A stretch of DNA of 26,987 nt from Kiritimatiellia bacterium (GCA_016296065.1 JAEDKA010000052.1:1-26987), one strand, 5' to 3'. Positions 1 through 7,826 are shown, counted from the first letter of the stretch. Notes: a model not told the origin generated them from the sequence alone. A program made the numbers and translations.

Positions 1-98
1 CCACCTCGAAACCTTGCCTTTCCGATTTGACTCACTTAATTGTACAACTTTCCGTAAAATATTTGTCAGAGAGGGGGGTAGATTTCTTGGCCCCGTTG

Positions 99-107
99 TG
101 GTAGAAT
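99..107 (+). promoter_or_regulatory. Extended -10 promoter (TGG-TAGAAT) before the beta-helix gene
   Basis: TGG-TAGAAT matches the TGn-TATAAT extended -10 seen at seven other places in this window, with one mismatch in the hexamer. No good -35 lies 17-18 bp upstream, as is usual for extended -10 promoters. Transcription would start near 114, giving a leader of about 86 nt before the ATG at 200. Inferred from sequence only. Confidence 0.4.
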
Positions 108-112
108 ATGCG

Positions 113-142
113 GCGTTGCGGCGGCAATCTCCGCCGCAACGC
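113..142 (+). promoter_or_regulatory. Perfect 12-bp hairpin in the 5' leader
   Basis: GCGTTGCGGCGG (113-124) pairs perfectly with CCGCCGCAACGC (131-142) around the loop CAATCT. The hairpin begins at about the predicted transcription start, so it would cap the 5' end of the mRNA. It has no T-run and is not a terminator. It may stabilise the message or block early ribosome loading. It is not a recognised riboswitch. Confidence 0.4.
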
Positions 143-199
143 AACCCTCAACCCCAACCCCTCACGCGCGCCCCCGTCCCGGGGGTTTGCAAGAGCCTC

Positions 200-3100
200 A
201 TGAAACCGTTTCCAGCGATCCGTTCCACCGTTGCGCTCGCGGCGCTGCTGCTGGCGGCGGCGCCCGCCGCCGCCGTCGACTTCCCGCCCGTCCCGACGAT
301 CCATCCCTTCCTGTTCGCCCGCAAGGTCGAGCTCGTGGCCAACGCCCCCGCGGGCGAGAAGCTGCGAGGCTTCCCGCTGCTCGTCCGCCTCTCCGAAGCG
401 GCGATCGCCGGGTTCCGCTATGCGGACTGCCCGCCGGCGAGCCTCCGGTTCGCGACTCCGGACGGGACGATCGTCCCGCACGAGATCGACGCCTGGAACG
501 AGACGGGCGAATCGACCGTCTGGGTCTCCGTCCCCGAGCTTTCGGGCCCGACGCGGTTGGCGATGTTCTACGGCGGGCGGGGCGACCGGTCGGCGGTCGC
601 GGACGGGACCGTCTGGACCGCCGCCGGCTACCTCTCCGTCTGGCACCTGGACATCGACCCCGCCACGGGCGTGACGGCCGACGCCGCGTCCGCCGCGTCC
701 GGCGCCGTGCAGAACCTCGCGAACGCGGACAAGACCGCCGCCGGCGTCGCGGGCGGCGCCTACCGCAACCCGGCGTCCGTCGATTCGAACTTCCCCTATG
801 TCGAGATCCCTCGCGACGGCGTCGCCGCGATCGACGCGGCCATCGACGACGCCGCGTGCACCTACTCGGCGTGGGTGCGGGCCGAGGCGGCGAACTACGG
901 CGTCATCCTCAACACGCAGCCGACCAGCCCGTGGAACAGCGACATCAACGGCCTCGAGTGCGGCCTCGAGAACGGCTACGACCTCTTCACGATCGCCGAC
1001 TACGGCACGCGGCGGACCGCCCAGGCCTGCACGCCGCTCGACGGCACGTGGCATCTCGTCACGATCTCCTACGACGGGACCGACCGCACCGTCTACTTCG
1101 ACGGCGTCCGCAACACGACCGCCCTCTCCCAGGCGTCGCAGCACCGCGACGCGGGCGAGCGCTGGACGATCGGCACGCGCCCCGGCAACAGGAACTGCCA
1201 GTGGGTCGGCGCGATCGACGAGCTGCGCGTCCGCGGCGCGGCGACGTCCGCCGCCTGGGTGCGCGCCGAATACGAGGCCGTCGCGCGAACGAACTTCGTG
1301 TCGTATGGCCCCTCGCGCCCCGCGATGTCCCGCGCGACGGTGATCAGCTTGCGCGGCCCCCTTCCGGAACCGCCGCCGCAGGAATTCTTCGAGGCGCGCT
1401 TCGTCGACGCGGACGGCGCCTTGCTCCGCACGCAGGCGCGCATTCCGCGCGGCGGCTTCGCCGTTCCGCCGCTCGCCGAGTCGGACGAGCGCGTCCTCGC
1501 GGGCTGGACGGTCGGCGGGCGCGAGCTCACGTCCGCCGAGCTCGCGGCCGAGCCCGTCGAGGCCGACTTCGTCGCGACGGCGCGGTTCGAGCCGCGGACG
1601 TTCTCCGTGGCGTTCACGGACGCCGACGGCGCCACGCCCGTCGCGCCGACGCAGACGGTGGCGTGGGGCGAGGCGGCCGTCGCGCCCGCCGCGCCGCAGA
1701 AGGAGGGGTTCTCGTTCCTGCGATGGGACCGCGACTTCTCGCGCGTCACGTCGGACCTGCGCGTCCGCGCCCTCTGGCGCGACGCCTCGCCGGTACCGAG
1801 CGGCGCAAAGGACGTCACCGAGTACAGCGGCTCGTCCCTCTTCTCGAGCTTCTCGCCGCTCGAGCGCAACGATCCCTTAAAGGCCTCCGCCAACTCGGAC
1901 AACCTTTCCAGGATGATCTCGAAGGTCGGCAGCGGCGGCGTCCTGTACTTCCCGGCGGGAACCTACTACTTCGGGAAGCGGCTCGACATCTCGACCGCGG
2001 GCGTCACGCTCTGGGGCGCGCCGGGGGCCGAGTTCGTCCGCACGGGCGTCCCGAACACGAACTCGACCGCCTGGCCGGACAACGCCGAGAGCGGCAGCGA
2101 CTACAACTGGGCGACGCTCGTCTTCGTCAAGGCGAGCAACGTCCGCATCCACGGCCTGACGTTCCGCTATGACGTCCCGACGAGCTTCTCGGGCGTCGTC
2201 ACGGCCGTGTCCGGCAACTGGGTCACCGTGCGGCTCGCGGACGGACGCAGCGACCTGCTCACTGGCTCCGAGCGCTTCATGCGCATCAACGACTTCGACG
2301 AGACGGGACGACCAGGCGACTACGACCTGGTCTGCTCCGCCGGGACCGCGGCCGGCACCAACTACAGGCAGCCCTCGTCGATCGTCGCGGACGCCGACGG
2401 CGTCAAGTCCTTCCGGCTCCAGCTCTCCTCGTCGATCCGCGTCGGTTCGCGCCTCGGGATGTGCTGCAGCACGGCCTACAGCCAGGCGTTCATCGTCTAC
2501 CCGACCTTGTCTGCGATCGAGAACACAGTCTTCGAGGACGTGGAGATCCAGAACGCCTTCGGCATGGTGATGAAGGTCGCCGGCGCGAAGAACCTCACGC
2601 TGACCCGCTTCCGCGTCGCGAGCCCGGACGCCGGCGCGATCTACGCGACCGGCATGGACGGCATCCACGTCGCGGCCCTCGGGGGCACGCTGCGGATGCG
2701 CGAATGCGAGTTCCGCGGCCTCGCGGACGACCCGCTCAACGTGCACTGCACCGCGGGCGTCGTCGGTTCCGTCTCCGGGACCACAATCACGCTCTCCTCC
2801 GCGGTCGAGGCGCCGACCTTCACGAAGGGGGACACGGTGAAGTTCTACTCCGCGCGTCTCGGCGAGCTCGGCACCGCGACCATCTCGTCCGTGACGACCG
2901 GCTCGTCCGGCGTGACGGGCTTCAAGGTCGACGCCGTGCCGGACGGCACGGCCGCCGGCTCGCTGATCGGAAACGAGTCGCGCATGCCGGCCGTGGACAT
3001 CGCGGACAGCCGCTTCGGCGTCACACGCGCCCGCGGGCTGCTCCTGCAGACGGACTCGCGCATCGACGTGCGCGACTGCGAGATCCACGACACGCGCCTC

Positions 3101-3772
3101 GCTGGCGTCCTGCTCTCGCCCTCCGCCACCGGGACCTGGTGCGAGATGGGCCCCATCCGCGACGCCGCGATCACCAACTGCGCCTTCGTCGCCTGCGGCA
3201 CCGGCCAGGCGAGCGCCGACGGCAAGAACAACGGCGCGATCGTCGTCCGCTGCAACCACGACGGCGACAACGGCTGGGCGTTCGAGTACGGCGCGAACCG
3301 CAACGTCCTCGTCCGGGGCTGCGTCTTCCGCGACTGCCCCTCGGCCGGCGTCTTCGCCGCCAACACGACGGACCTTTCGGTCCTGGACAACCGCTTCGAG
3401 GGCTGCGGCGGGCGCGTCCCGGCCTACGACGGCGCCATCGTGCGCACCGAGTTCTGCAGCCGCGCGACCGTGTCCGGCAACGTCTCCCGCGGCCCCGGGT
3501 TCACCGAGGCGCTCGGCGGGTCGAACTCCCTGGGCGGGACCGCCGCGGACAACGAGCTGCTCTTCGAGGTCGTCTTCGCCGACGCCGGCTGCGTCCTCGC
3601 CCGCGAGCTCGTCCGCAAGGGCGACCTCGCGCGGCCGCCGGCCTGGTCCGCCTCCCTGACCTCCGCTTCCGGCGCCTTCGCGGGCTGGGCCGCCGCCGGC
3701 GCCGCGGAGCCCTACGACTTCTCCGTCCCGATCGCCGGGCCGCTCTCCCTTACGGCCGTGTCCGGGCCGTAG
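200..3772 (+). CDS. Large exported protein: DUF2341, LamG, B-repeats, right-handed beta-helix
   Basis: About 1190 residues from the ATG at 200. That start places a signal peptide first (MKPFPAIRS, an Ala/Leu-rich core, AAA-VDFP cleavage region); the frame is open further upstream but without a signal. Residues about 30-140 resemble DUF2341 (GFPLLVRLSE, LAMFYGG). Residues about 145-360 form a LamG/concanavalin-like domain (TYSAWVRAE, WHLVTISYDGTDRTVYFDG, GAIDELRV). Residues about 396-530 hold two InlB/Listeria-Bacteroides-type B-repeats (FTDADGA, FLRWDRDFSRVTSDLRVRALW). Residues about 535-1120 are a right-handed parallel beta-helix of pectate-lyase type with repeated short strands (FEDVEIQNAFGMVM, FRDCPSAGVFAAN). 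A degenerate B-repeat closes the protein. No cell-wall sorting or PEP-CTERM tail is seen. The likely role is surface or secreted glycan binding or cleavage; no catalytic residues can be assigned. It is transcribed alone from the extended -10 at 99-107. Confidence 0.88.
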   Translation: MKPFPAIRSTVALAALLLAAAPAAAVDFPPVPTIHPFLFARKVELVANAPAGEKLRGFPLLVRLSEAAIAGFRYADCPPASLRFATPDGTIVPHEIDAWNETGESTVWVSVPELSGPTRLAMFYGGRGDRSAVADGTVWTAAGYLSVWHLDIDPATGVTADAASAASGAVQNLANADKTAAGVAGGAYRNPASVDSNFPYVEIPRDGVAAIDAAIDDAACTYSAWVRAEAANYGVILNTQPTSPWNSDINGLECGLENGYDLFTIADYGTRRTAQACTPLDGTWHLVTISYDGTDRTVYFDGVRNTTALSQASQHRDAGERWTIGTRPGNRNCQWVGAIDELRVRGAATSAAWVRAEYEAVARTNFVSYGPSRPAMSRATVISLRGPLPEPPPQEFFEARFVDADGALLRTQARIPRGGFAVPPLAESDERVLAGWTVGGRELTSAELAAEPVEADFVATARFEPRTFSVAFTDADGATPVAPTQTVAWGEAAVAPAAPQKEGFSFLRWDRDFSRVTSDLRVRALWRDASPVPSGAKDVTEYSGSSLFSSFSPLERNDPLKASANSDNLSRMISKVGSGGVLYFPAGTYYFGKRLDISTAGVTLWGAPGAEFVRTGVPNTNSTAWPDNAESGSDYNWATLVFVKASNVRIHGLTFRYDVPTSFSGVVTAVSGNWVTVRLADGRSDLLTGSERFMRINDFDETGRPGDYDLVCSAGTAAGTNYRQPSSIVADADGVKSFRLQLSSSIRVGSRLGMCCSTAYSQAFIVYPTLSAIENTVFEDVEIQNAFGMVMKVAGAKNLTLTRFRVASPDAGAIYATGMDGIHVAALGGTLRMRECEFRGLADDPLNVHCTAGVVGSVSGTTITLSSAVEAPTFTKGDTVKFYSARLGELGTATISSVTTGSSGVTGFKVDAVPDGTAAGSLIGNESRMPAVDIADSRFGVTRARGLLLQTDSRIDVRDCEIHDTRLAGVLLSPSATGTWCEMGPIRDAAITNCAFVACGTGQASADGKNNGAIVVRCNHDGDNGWAFEYGANRNVLVRGCVFRDCPSAGVFAANTTDLSVLDNRFEGCGGRVPAYDGAIVRTEFCSRATVSGNVSRGPGFTEALGGSNSLGGTAADNELLFEVVFADAGCVLARELVRKGDLARPPAWSASLTSASGAFAGWAAAGAAEPYDFSVPIAGPLSLTAVSGP

Positions 3773-3784
3773 GGCGGAACCGCC

Positions 3785-4255
3785 ATGAAGACCGTCGAAC
3801 CGCACTACGAAGGAAAGGCCGCTTCGGCCTCCCTCGATGGGGCCCGAATGACGACGTCCGAAACCGATGCCGCGTGGGCCGCGGCGAGGCGGCGGTTCCT
3901 CGTGCCGGAGACGGGGCTGCTCGTCGACTTCCTTGGCGCGGACGGCCTCGCGGGTCTGCCGACGCCGGGCTCGATCTCGCTGACGGTCGGATCGCTCGCC
4001 GGCACGGGGATGATTTCGGCGAACGGTCATCCCGGCAATACCGGGGTCGATAAGACCAACGGGTACGGCCCCTCGGGCGGTGGGCGCATCGCCATCCGAC
4101 TGACGGACGCGAACGCGGCGTTCTCGGCCCAGGACCTGGCGCGCATCGCGGCGCGCGGTGTGACGCAGGCCACGGTCAACTCGTGCACGAACACGTCCTC
4201 GGCGCGCATTGTATTGTCTGTCCACGCCCTATTGACAGCGAACGGGGGAATATAG
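3785..4255 (+). CDS. Short hypothetical protein, probable remnant of a beta-helix/adhesin gene
   Basis: A 156-residue frame opening 12 bp after the beta-helix gene. It has no signal peptide and no convincing Shine-Dalgarno (only GGGCGG before the ATG). The central stretch GTGMISANGHPGN...GPSGGGRIAIRLTDANA resembles the Gly-rich repeat ends of large PVC adhesins and autotransporter passengers, here as one isolated piece. The stop codon lies inside the tRNA promoter (between its -35 and -10), so the 3' end looks truncated. GC-rich codon use matches the upstream gene. It may be a decayed 3' part of a neighbouring large surface-protein gene. An intact small protein is possible but less likely. 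Confidence 0.4.
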   Translation: MKTVEPHYEGKAASASLDGARMTTSETDAAWAAARRRFLVPETGLLVDFLGADGLAGLPTPGSISLTVGSLAGTGMISANGHPGNTGVDKTNGYGPSGGGRIAIRLTDANAAFSAQDLARIAARGVTQATVNSCTNTSSARIVLSVHALLTANGGI

Positions 4256-4261
4256 TATACT
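4232..4261 (+). promoter_or_regulatory. Strong sigma70 promoter of the tRNA gene
   Basis: TTGACA (4232-4237), an 18-bp spacer and TATACT (4256-4261) form a near-consensus vegetative promoter. The mature tRNA starts 38 bp further on. The short leader contains a small stem (TTCGC/GCGAA) that RNase P processing would remove. Confidence 0.8.
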
Positions 4262-4299
4262 ATTACCCGTTTCGCTCATTAGGCGAAGCATCCCGCAGT

Positions 4300-4376
4300 C
4301 GGAGCGTAGCGCAGTCTGGTAGCGCGTTTGCTTCGGGAGCAAAAGGTCGAGGGTTCAAATCCCTCCGCTCCGACCA
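4300..4376 (+). tRNA. tRNA-Pro (anticodon CGG)
   Basis: A full cloverleaf. The acceptor arm CGGAGCG (4300-4306) pairs with CGCTCCG (4366-4372), followed by discriminator A and an encoded CCA. The D arm is GCGC-AGTCTGGTA-GCGC. The anticodon stem TTTGC/GCAAA encloses loop TTCGGGA with anticodon CGG at 4334-4336. The T arm is GAGGG-TTCAAAT-CCCTC. It reads the proline codon CCG. The first base pair C1-G72 is the bacterial tRNA-Pro identity signature. Confidence 0.96.
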
Positions 4377-4415
4377 TTAAATTCCCGTTCAAAGTTAGCC
4401 GTTTTCGCGAAACTG

Positions 4416-4424
4416 TGGTATAAT
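4416..4424 (+). promoter_or_regulatory. Extended -10 promoter of htpG
   Basis: TGG-TATAAT, a perfect extended -10. The ATG lies 11 nt after it, so transcription starting 6-7 nt downstream leaves a leader of only about 5 nt with no Shine-Dalgarno. The htpG message is therefore nearly leaderless. No CIRCE element or sigma32-type promoter is visible. Confidence 0.75.
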
Positions 4425-4435
4425 ACGCCACTGTT

Positions 4436-6328
4436 ATGGAAAAGAAGACTCAGCAGTTCAAAGCAGAGATCGCGCAGATGCTCGATCTCGTCGTCAATTC
4501 ACTATACTCGAAGAAGGAGATTTTCCTCCGCGAGCTCGTCTCGAACGCCTCCGACGCGATCGACCGCGCCAAGTTCCTCGGCCTCACCGACAAGGCGCTC
4601 GTCGCCGACAACCCCGAGTGGAAGATCCAGATCGCCGCGGACAAGGGCGCGAAGACCCTGATGGTCTCCGACAACGGAATCGGCATGGACGCCGAGGAGC
4701 TCGAGCGCAATCTCGGCACGATCGCCAGCTCTGGCACGAAGAAGTTTCGCGAGATGCTAAAGGAGAAGGGCGGAGAGTCCCTTCCCGAGCTCATCGGTCA
4801 GTTCGGCGTCGGCTTCTACGCGGCGTTTATGGTCGCGGACAAGGTGACGGTCGAGACAATGAAGCGCGGGACGGACGCGTCCTTCAAGTGGGAGTCCGAC
4901 ATGTCCGGCGGCTATACGATCTCCGACGGCGATCGCGATTTCCCCGGAACCTCCATCACGCTCCACCTCCGCGACGACCAGCTCGAGTACCTCGACTTCT
5001 GGCGCGTCTCGGACCTCGTGAAGAAGTACTCCGACTTCATCGCCTATCCTGTCACCTACCGCCAGCTCGACGTCCCGAAGGACGAGAAGGAGGAGGACAG
5101 AAAGAGCCGCGAGGAGCGCGAGGCGAAGCCGCTCAACACGATGGTCGCGCTCTGGAAGCGCGCGAAGAAGGACGTGAAGCAGGAGGAGTACGACGAGTTC
5201 TACAAGCACCTCACGCACGACTGGGAGGGTCCGTTCGAGACTATCCCCTTCGGCGCGGAGGGACAGGTCGAGTTCAAGGCGCTCCTTTTCTTCCCGAAGA
5301 AGCCGACGATGGAGCTTTTCATGCCCAACCAGAAGCGCGGGCTCTCGCTCTACGTGCGCAACGTGTTCATCGGCGACGACATCGAGATGCTGCTCCCGTC
5401 GTGGCTACGCTTCGTGAAGGGCGTGGTGGATTCGAGCGACTTGCCGCTCAACGTCTCGCGCGAGATGCTGCAGGACGACGCTATCGTCCAGAAGATCAAG
5501 TCCGCCGTGACCGCCAAGGTGCTCTCCACTCTCGAGGACATGAAGAAGAAGGACGCTAAGAAGTACGACGAGTTCTTCGCCGCGTTCGGAACCGTCCTCA
5601 AGGAGGGGATCCACACCGACTGGGAGAACGCGGACCGCATCAAGAAGCTCGTGAAGTATCCGACCGCCCGCACTGAGGCCGGGAAGCGCATCTTCCTCGA
5701 GGACTACGTCAAGGACATGGCGTCCGGACAGAAGGACATCTACTACATCGTCGCCGAGCGCGAGGAGGACGCGCGCCGCGCGCCGCAGCTAGAGTCCGCC
5801 AGGAAGCACGGATGCGACGTGCTTCTCTTCTGCGATCCCGTCGACGAATATCTCTCGGAGTCGCTGAAGGAGTTCGACGGAAAGAAATTCGTTGACGTCG
5901 CGAAGGGCGACATAGCCTTCGGCAGCGAGGACGAGCAGAAGGCGGAGAAGGACGCGAACGAGAAGGCGGCTAAGGACCTGAAGCCGTTCCTCGAGTCCGC
6001 CAAGAAGGCGCTCGAGTCCTACGTCTCCGACGTGCGCGTGTCGACGCGCCTCGCCGACTCGCCGTGCTGCCTTGTCCAGCAGGAGCACGCGCTCCCGCCG
6101 TCGATGGTGCGCATGATGCGCGCGATGAAGCAGAACGTCCCGGAGGAGAAGCGCATCCTCGAGGTCAACCCGAACCATCCGCTCGTCGCGAAGGTGAAGG
6201 GACTCGAGGGCGACGCGCTTTCGGACGCGATGACGCTCCTCTACGACACCGCGCTTGTCGCGGAGGGCTCGCCCGTCCCGGACGGCGCGAAGTTCGCGAA
6301 GCTCCTCTCCGACCTTATGCTGAAGTGA
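4436..6328 (+). CDS. htpG: Molecular chaperone HtpG (bacterial Hsp90)
   Basis: 630 residues, the usual bacterial Hsp90 length. The N-terminal GHKL ATPase is complete: FLRELVSNASDAIDRAKF with the metal/ATP-binding Asn, SDNGIGMDAEELERNLGTI, the SGTKKF lid segment and IGQFGVGFYAAFMVADKV. The middle domain follows from about residue 225 (FPKKPTMELF, LYVRNVFIGDD, VVDSSDLPLNVSREMLQ), then the C-terminal dimerisation domain to LLSDLMLK. HtpG is a cytosolic ATP-dependent chaperone that remodels client proteins with DnaK. The ATG sits just after the extended -10 with no room for a Shine-Dalgarno. It is followed after 2 nt by a tsaB-like gene, so the two are probably co-transcribed and end at the terminator at 6865-6905. 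Confidence 0.97.
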   Translation: MEKKTQQFKAEIAQMLDLVVNSLYSKKEIFLRELVSNASDAIDRAKFLGLTDKALVADNPEWKIQIAADKGAKTLMVSDNGIGMDAEELERNLGTIASSGTKKFREMLKEKGGESLPELIGQFGVGFYAAFMVADKVTVETMKRGTDASFKWESDMSGGYTISDGDRDFPGTSITLHLRDDQLEYLDFWRVSDLVKKYSDFIAYPVTYRQLDVPKDEKEEDRKSREEREAKPLNTMVALWKRAKKDVKQEEYDEFYKHLTHDWEGPFETIPFGAEGQVEFKALLFFPKKPTMELFMPNQKRGLSLYVRNVFIGDDIEMLLPSWLRFVKGVVDSSDLPLNVSREMLQDDAIVQKIKSAVTAKVLSTLEDMKKKDAKKYDEFFAAFGTVLKEGIHTDWENADRIKKLVKYPTARTEAGKRIFLEDYVKDMASGQKDIYYIVAEREEDARRAPQLESARKHGCDVLLFCDPVDEYLSESLKEFDGKKFVDVAKGDIAFGSEDEQKAEKDANEKAAKDLKPFLESAKKALESYVSDVRVSTRLADSPCCLVQQEHALPPSMVRMMRAMKQNVPEEKRILEVNPNHPLVAKVKGLEGDALSDAMTLLYDTALVAEGSPVPDGAKFAKLLSDLMLK

Positions 6329-6330
6329 CC

Positions 6331-6885
6331 GTGAAGACGCTTTACATCGAGAGGTCCACCGGAGAGTGCAGGGACGGCGCGTGGGTCGAAAAGCTCGACC
6401 TCGAAGGAATTGGCCGCATCGTGGTGGGGACAGGCCCCGGCAGTTTCGCCGGGATACGCTCCGCCATCGCCTTCGCCCAGGGCTTCGCGCTTGGCGGCAA
6501 GTGCGAGGTGCTTGGGCTCCCGTCCCCCTGCGCGGTCGCCGCGCAGGTCTACGCCGGCGCGCCCGGCGCGTCGTTTCCGCTCGCCGTCGTTGGCGACGCG
6601 CGGCGCGGAAAGTTCTGGATCGCGCTTTTCGAGGGCATGAAGCTCGTGTGTCCTGTGTTTCAGGTTGACCGCGACCTTCTCGAACTGCGCGTTCCGATGG
6701 GCGCGAAGGTGGCGACGCCGGATCCCGAGCGCATCGACGCGCTTCTGAAGGAGGTCTTCGTAGATCGCTACGTCGGCGGCGTCAAGCCGACGGAAGCGGG
6801 TCTTAAGGCGTTTGCGGAGGCGAATCCGTCCGCTCTCGCGCCCGAACCCCTGCCTATATACTTGAATCCCGCAGTCAGGGACTGA
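6331..6885 (+). CDS. tsaB: TsaB-like protein (tRNA t6A modification), short N-terminus
   Basis: 184 residues from a GTG codon 2 nt after the htpG stop, consistent with translational coupling. VVGTGPGSFAGIRSAIAFAQGFA (residues about 28-50; given here as the family hallmark GPGSFxGxR) identifies the TsaB/YeaZ branch of the ASKHA fold, and VVGDARRGKFWIALF fits the following core. TsaB partners TsaD and TsaE in making threonylcarbamoyl-adenosine at position 37 of ANN-decoding tRNAs. The N-terminus is unusual: LYIERST replaces the typical LAIDTS strand, and only about 20 residues separate it from GPGSF, where the family normally has about 55-60. The second strand and first helix are thus largely missing. 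No better upstream start gives TsaB-like sequence, because upstream is htpG coding DNA. Confidence 0.82.
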   Translation: MKTLYIERSTGECRDGAWVEKLDLEGIGRIVVGTGPGSFAGIRSAIAFAQGFALGGKCEVLGLPSPCAVAAQVYAGAPGASFPLAVVGDARRGKFWIALFEGMKLVCPVFQVDRDLLELRVPMGAKVATPDPERIDALLKEVFVDRYVGGVKPTEAGLKAFAEANPSALAPEPLPIYLNPAVRD

Positions 6886-6905
6886 CCGCGGGATTCCTGT
6901 TTTTT
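6865..6905 (+). terminator. Intrinsic terminator of the htpG-tsaB operon
   Basis: AATCCCGC (6865-6872) pairs with GCGGGATT (6888-6895), with an inner AGTC-AGG-GACT helix and the run GTTTTTT ending near 6905. The left arm and part of the loop lie inside the last codons of the tsaB-like gene. Confidence 0.85.
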
Positions 6906-6919
6906 GCTTTGCCTGTCCG

Positions 6920-7258
6920 TTAGAGGATCTCTATCTTCTTCGGCTGCGTTTCCGGACGCTTTTTTATCGTCACGGAGAGGATGCCGTTCTCGAGTTTCGC
7001 GGACATCGTGGAGAGGTCGGCCATCTCGGGGAGGTCGGCGCTCATTGCGTAGTTCTCGTAATCGAACTCACCCGCGACCTGCTTGAAGCCGGCGGGGTTC
7101 TGGTACTTGGAGTGCGCCTTCAGGACGAGCGTCCTGCCTTCGACGTGGAGCTCCGCGTCTTCCTTACCGATTCCCGGAAGCGAGACCTTGAGTTCGTAGC
7201 CTTCGGGATTTTCCACGAACTGGGTGGACGGAACAACGAATTTCTCTTCAGCGTTCAT
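6920..7258 (-). CDS. Small heat shock protein, Hsp20/alpha-crystallin family (second gene of pair)
   Basis: 112 residues with a complete alpha-crystallin domain: GYELKVSLPGIGKEDAELHVEGRTLVLKA at the start of the fold, and the conserved A-x-LENGILSVTIKK (residues about 86-100) near the end, followed by a short tail ending KKIEIL, which contains the I-x-I/L oligomer anchor. It is an ATP-independent holdase that keeps unfolding proteins soluble for HtpG/DnaK. The start ATG has a strong Shine-Dalgarno (AAAGGAGA) 6-7 nt upstream. It lies 30 bp downstream of the first hsp20 gene in the same orientation, so the two form an operon. The 3' end faces the end of tsaB convergently. Confidence 0.94.
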   Translation of the reverse strand: MNAEEKFVVPSTQFVENPEGYELKVSLPGIGKEDAELHVEGRTLVLKAHSKYQNPAGFKQVAGEFDYENYAMSADLPEMADLSTMSAKLENGILSVTIKKRPETQPKKIEIL

Positions 7259-7288
7259 TTTGATGTCTCCTTTCTTCTTTTCCGGTCC

Positions 7289-7684
7289 TTACTTAATGGT
7301 GATGTGCTTCACGCCGTCCTTGTCGGTCTTGGGAAGCTCGATGCGGAGGATTCCGTTCGTGAACTTCGCGTTTGCCTTGTCCGCGTTGACGCGGAAGGGC
7401 AGGTCGAGGCGGCGGCTCCATGCGGGCTGGCCGGGTTCCTTGCCTTCCACTGCGGCTGGCTTGTCTGCGATTACAACCGCCTGTGGCTCAAGGGCCAGCG
7501 TAACGTCTTTCGCGGTTTTTCCGGGCAGCTGCAGGTCGATCAGGATCGCGTTATCGTCGAGGAACACGTTCACGGGCGGGAAACGTCCGGCCGCACGCGC
7601 CCTCATGGCCTGGAACGTCCGGTTCGGAACGCCGAGCAGGTCGTCCAGAAAACCCCACGGATCAATGTTCATTATCGTGTTCAT
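7289..7684 (-). CDS. Small heat shock protein, Hsp20/alpha-crystallin family (first gene of pair)
   Basis: 131 residues from the ATG at 7684. A TTG codon at 7702 extends the frame by six residues, but that extension is itself the Shine-Dalgarno region (GAAAGGAG) for the ATG, so the ATG is the better start. After a short N-terminal arm (MNTIMNIDPWGFLDDLLG), the alpha-crystallin domain runs from NVFLDDNAILIDLQLPG to AKFTNGILRIELPK and ends KHITIK with an I-x-I-type tail. It is diverged from its neighbour, so the pair may form mixed oligomers, as is common in bacteria with two Hsp20 proteins. The leader of about 50 nt contains a sigma54-like promoter (7748-7763). Confidence 0.93.
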   Translation of the reverse strand: MNTIMNIDPWGFLDDLLGVPNRTFQAMRARAAGRFPPVNVFLDDNAILIDLQLPGKTAKDVTLALEPQAVVIADKPAAVEGKEPGQPAWSRRLDLPFRVNADKANAKFTNGILRIELPKTDKDGVKHITIK

Positions 7685-7747
7685 TTCTTTTTCTCCTTTC
7701 AAATTTTTCCCTCTGTCCTAGCCATCCGGTTCGGACACCCACATCAA

Positions 7748-7763
7748 TGCACCGCCCGTGCCA
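7748..7763 (-). promoter_or_regulatory. Possible sigma54 (-24/-12) promoter of the hsp20 operon
   Basis: On the minus strand TGGCAC-N5-GTGCA matches the RpoN consensus TGGCAC-N5-TTGCA with one mismatch and the canonical 10 nt between the invariant GG and GC. Transcription would start near 7737, about 50 nt before the ATG and just upstream of a strong Shine-Dalgarno. No TATAAT-like -10 is seen for this operon. Whether the organism has RpoN cannot be known from this window, and a chance match is possible. Confidence 0.35.
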
Positions 7764-7800
7764 ACCGTGGAAAGCGCGGTTTACGACGTCAATGTGTGAC

Positions 7801-7826
7801 ATATTGTCGCCCCGTGGTGACAATAT
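7801..7826. promoter_or_regulatory. Inverted repeat between the hsp20 operon and the GH43 gene
   Basis: ATATTGTC (7801-7808) and GACAATAT (7819-7826) are perfect inverted arms; allowing one mismatch they extend to 11 bp around a 4-bp centre. It is AT-rich against a GC-rich background and sits between two divergent transcription units. This is the look of an operator for a dimeric regulator, possibly the activator or repressor of either unit. It is not the CIRCE sequence. Confidence 0.4.

Noticed and set aside
1877..4225. Long open frame (782 codons) antisense to the beta-helix gene and remnant
   Set aside because: Gly/Arg/Asp-rich shadow translation spanning two + strand frames; no recognisable protein.
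4183..4380. 65-codon frame across the tRNA gene
   Set aside because: It reads through the tRNA promoter and the tRNA itself; the tRNA cloverleaf explains the sequence.
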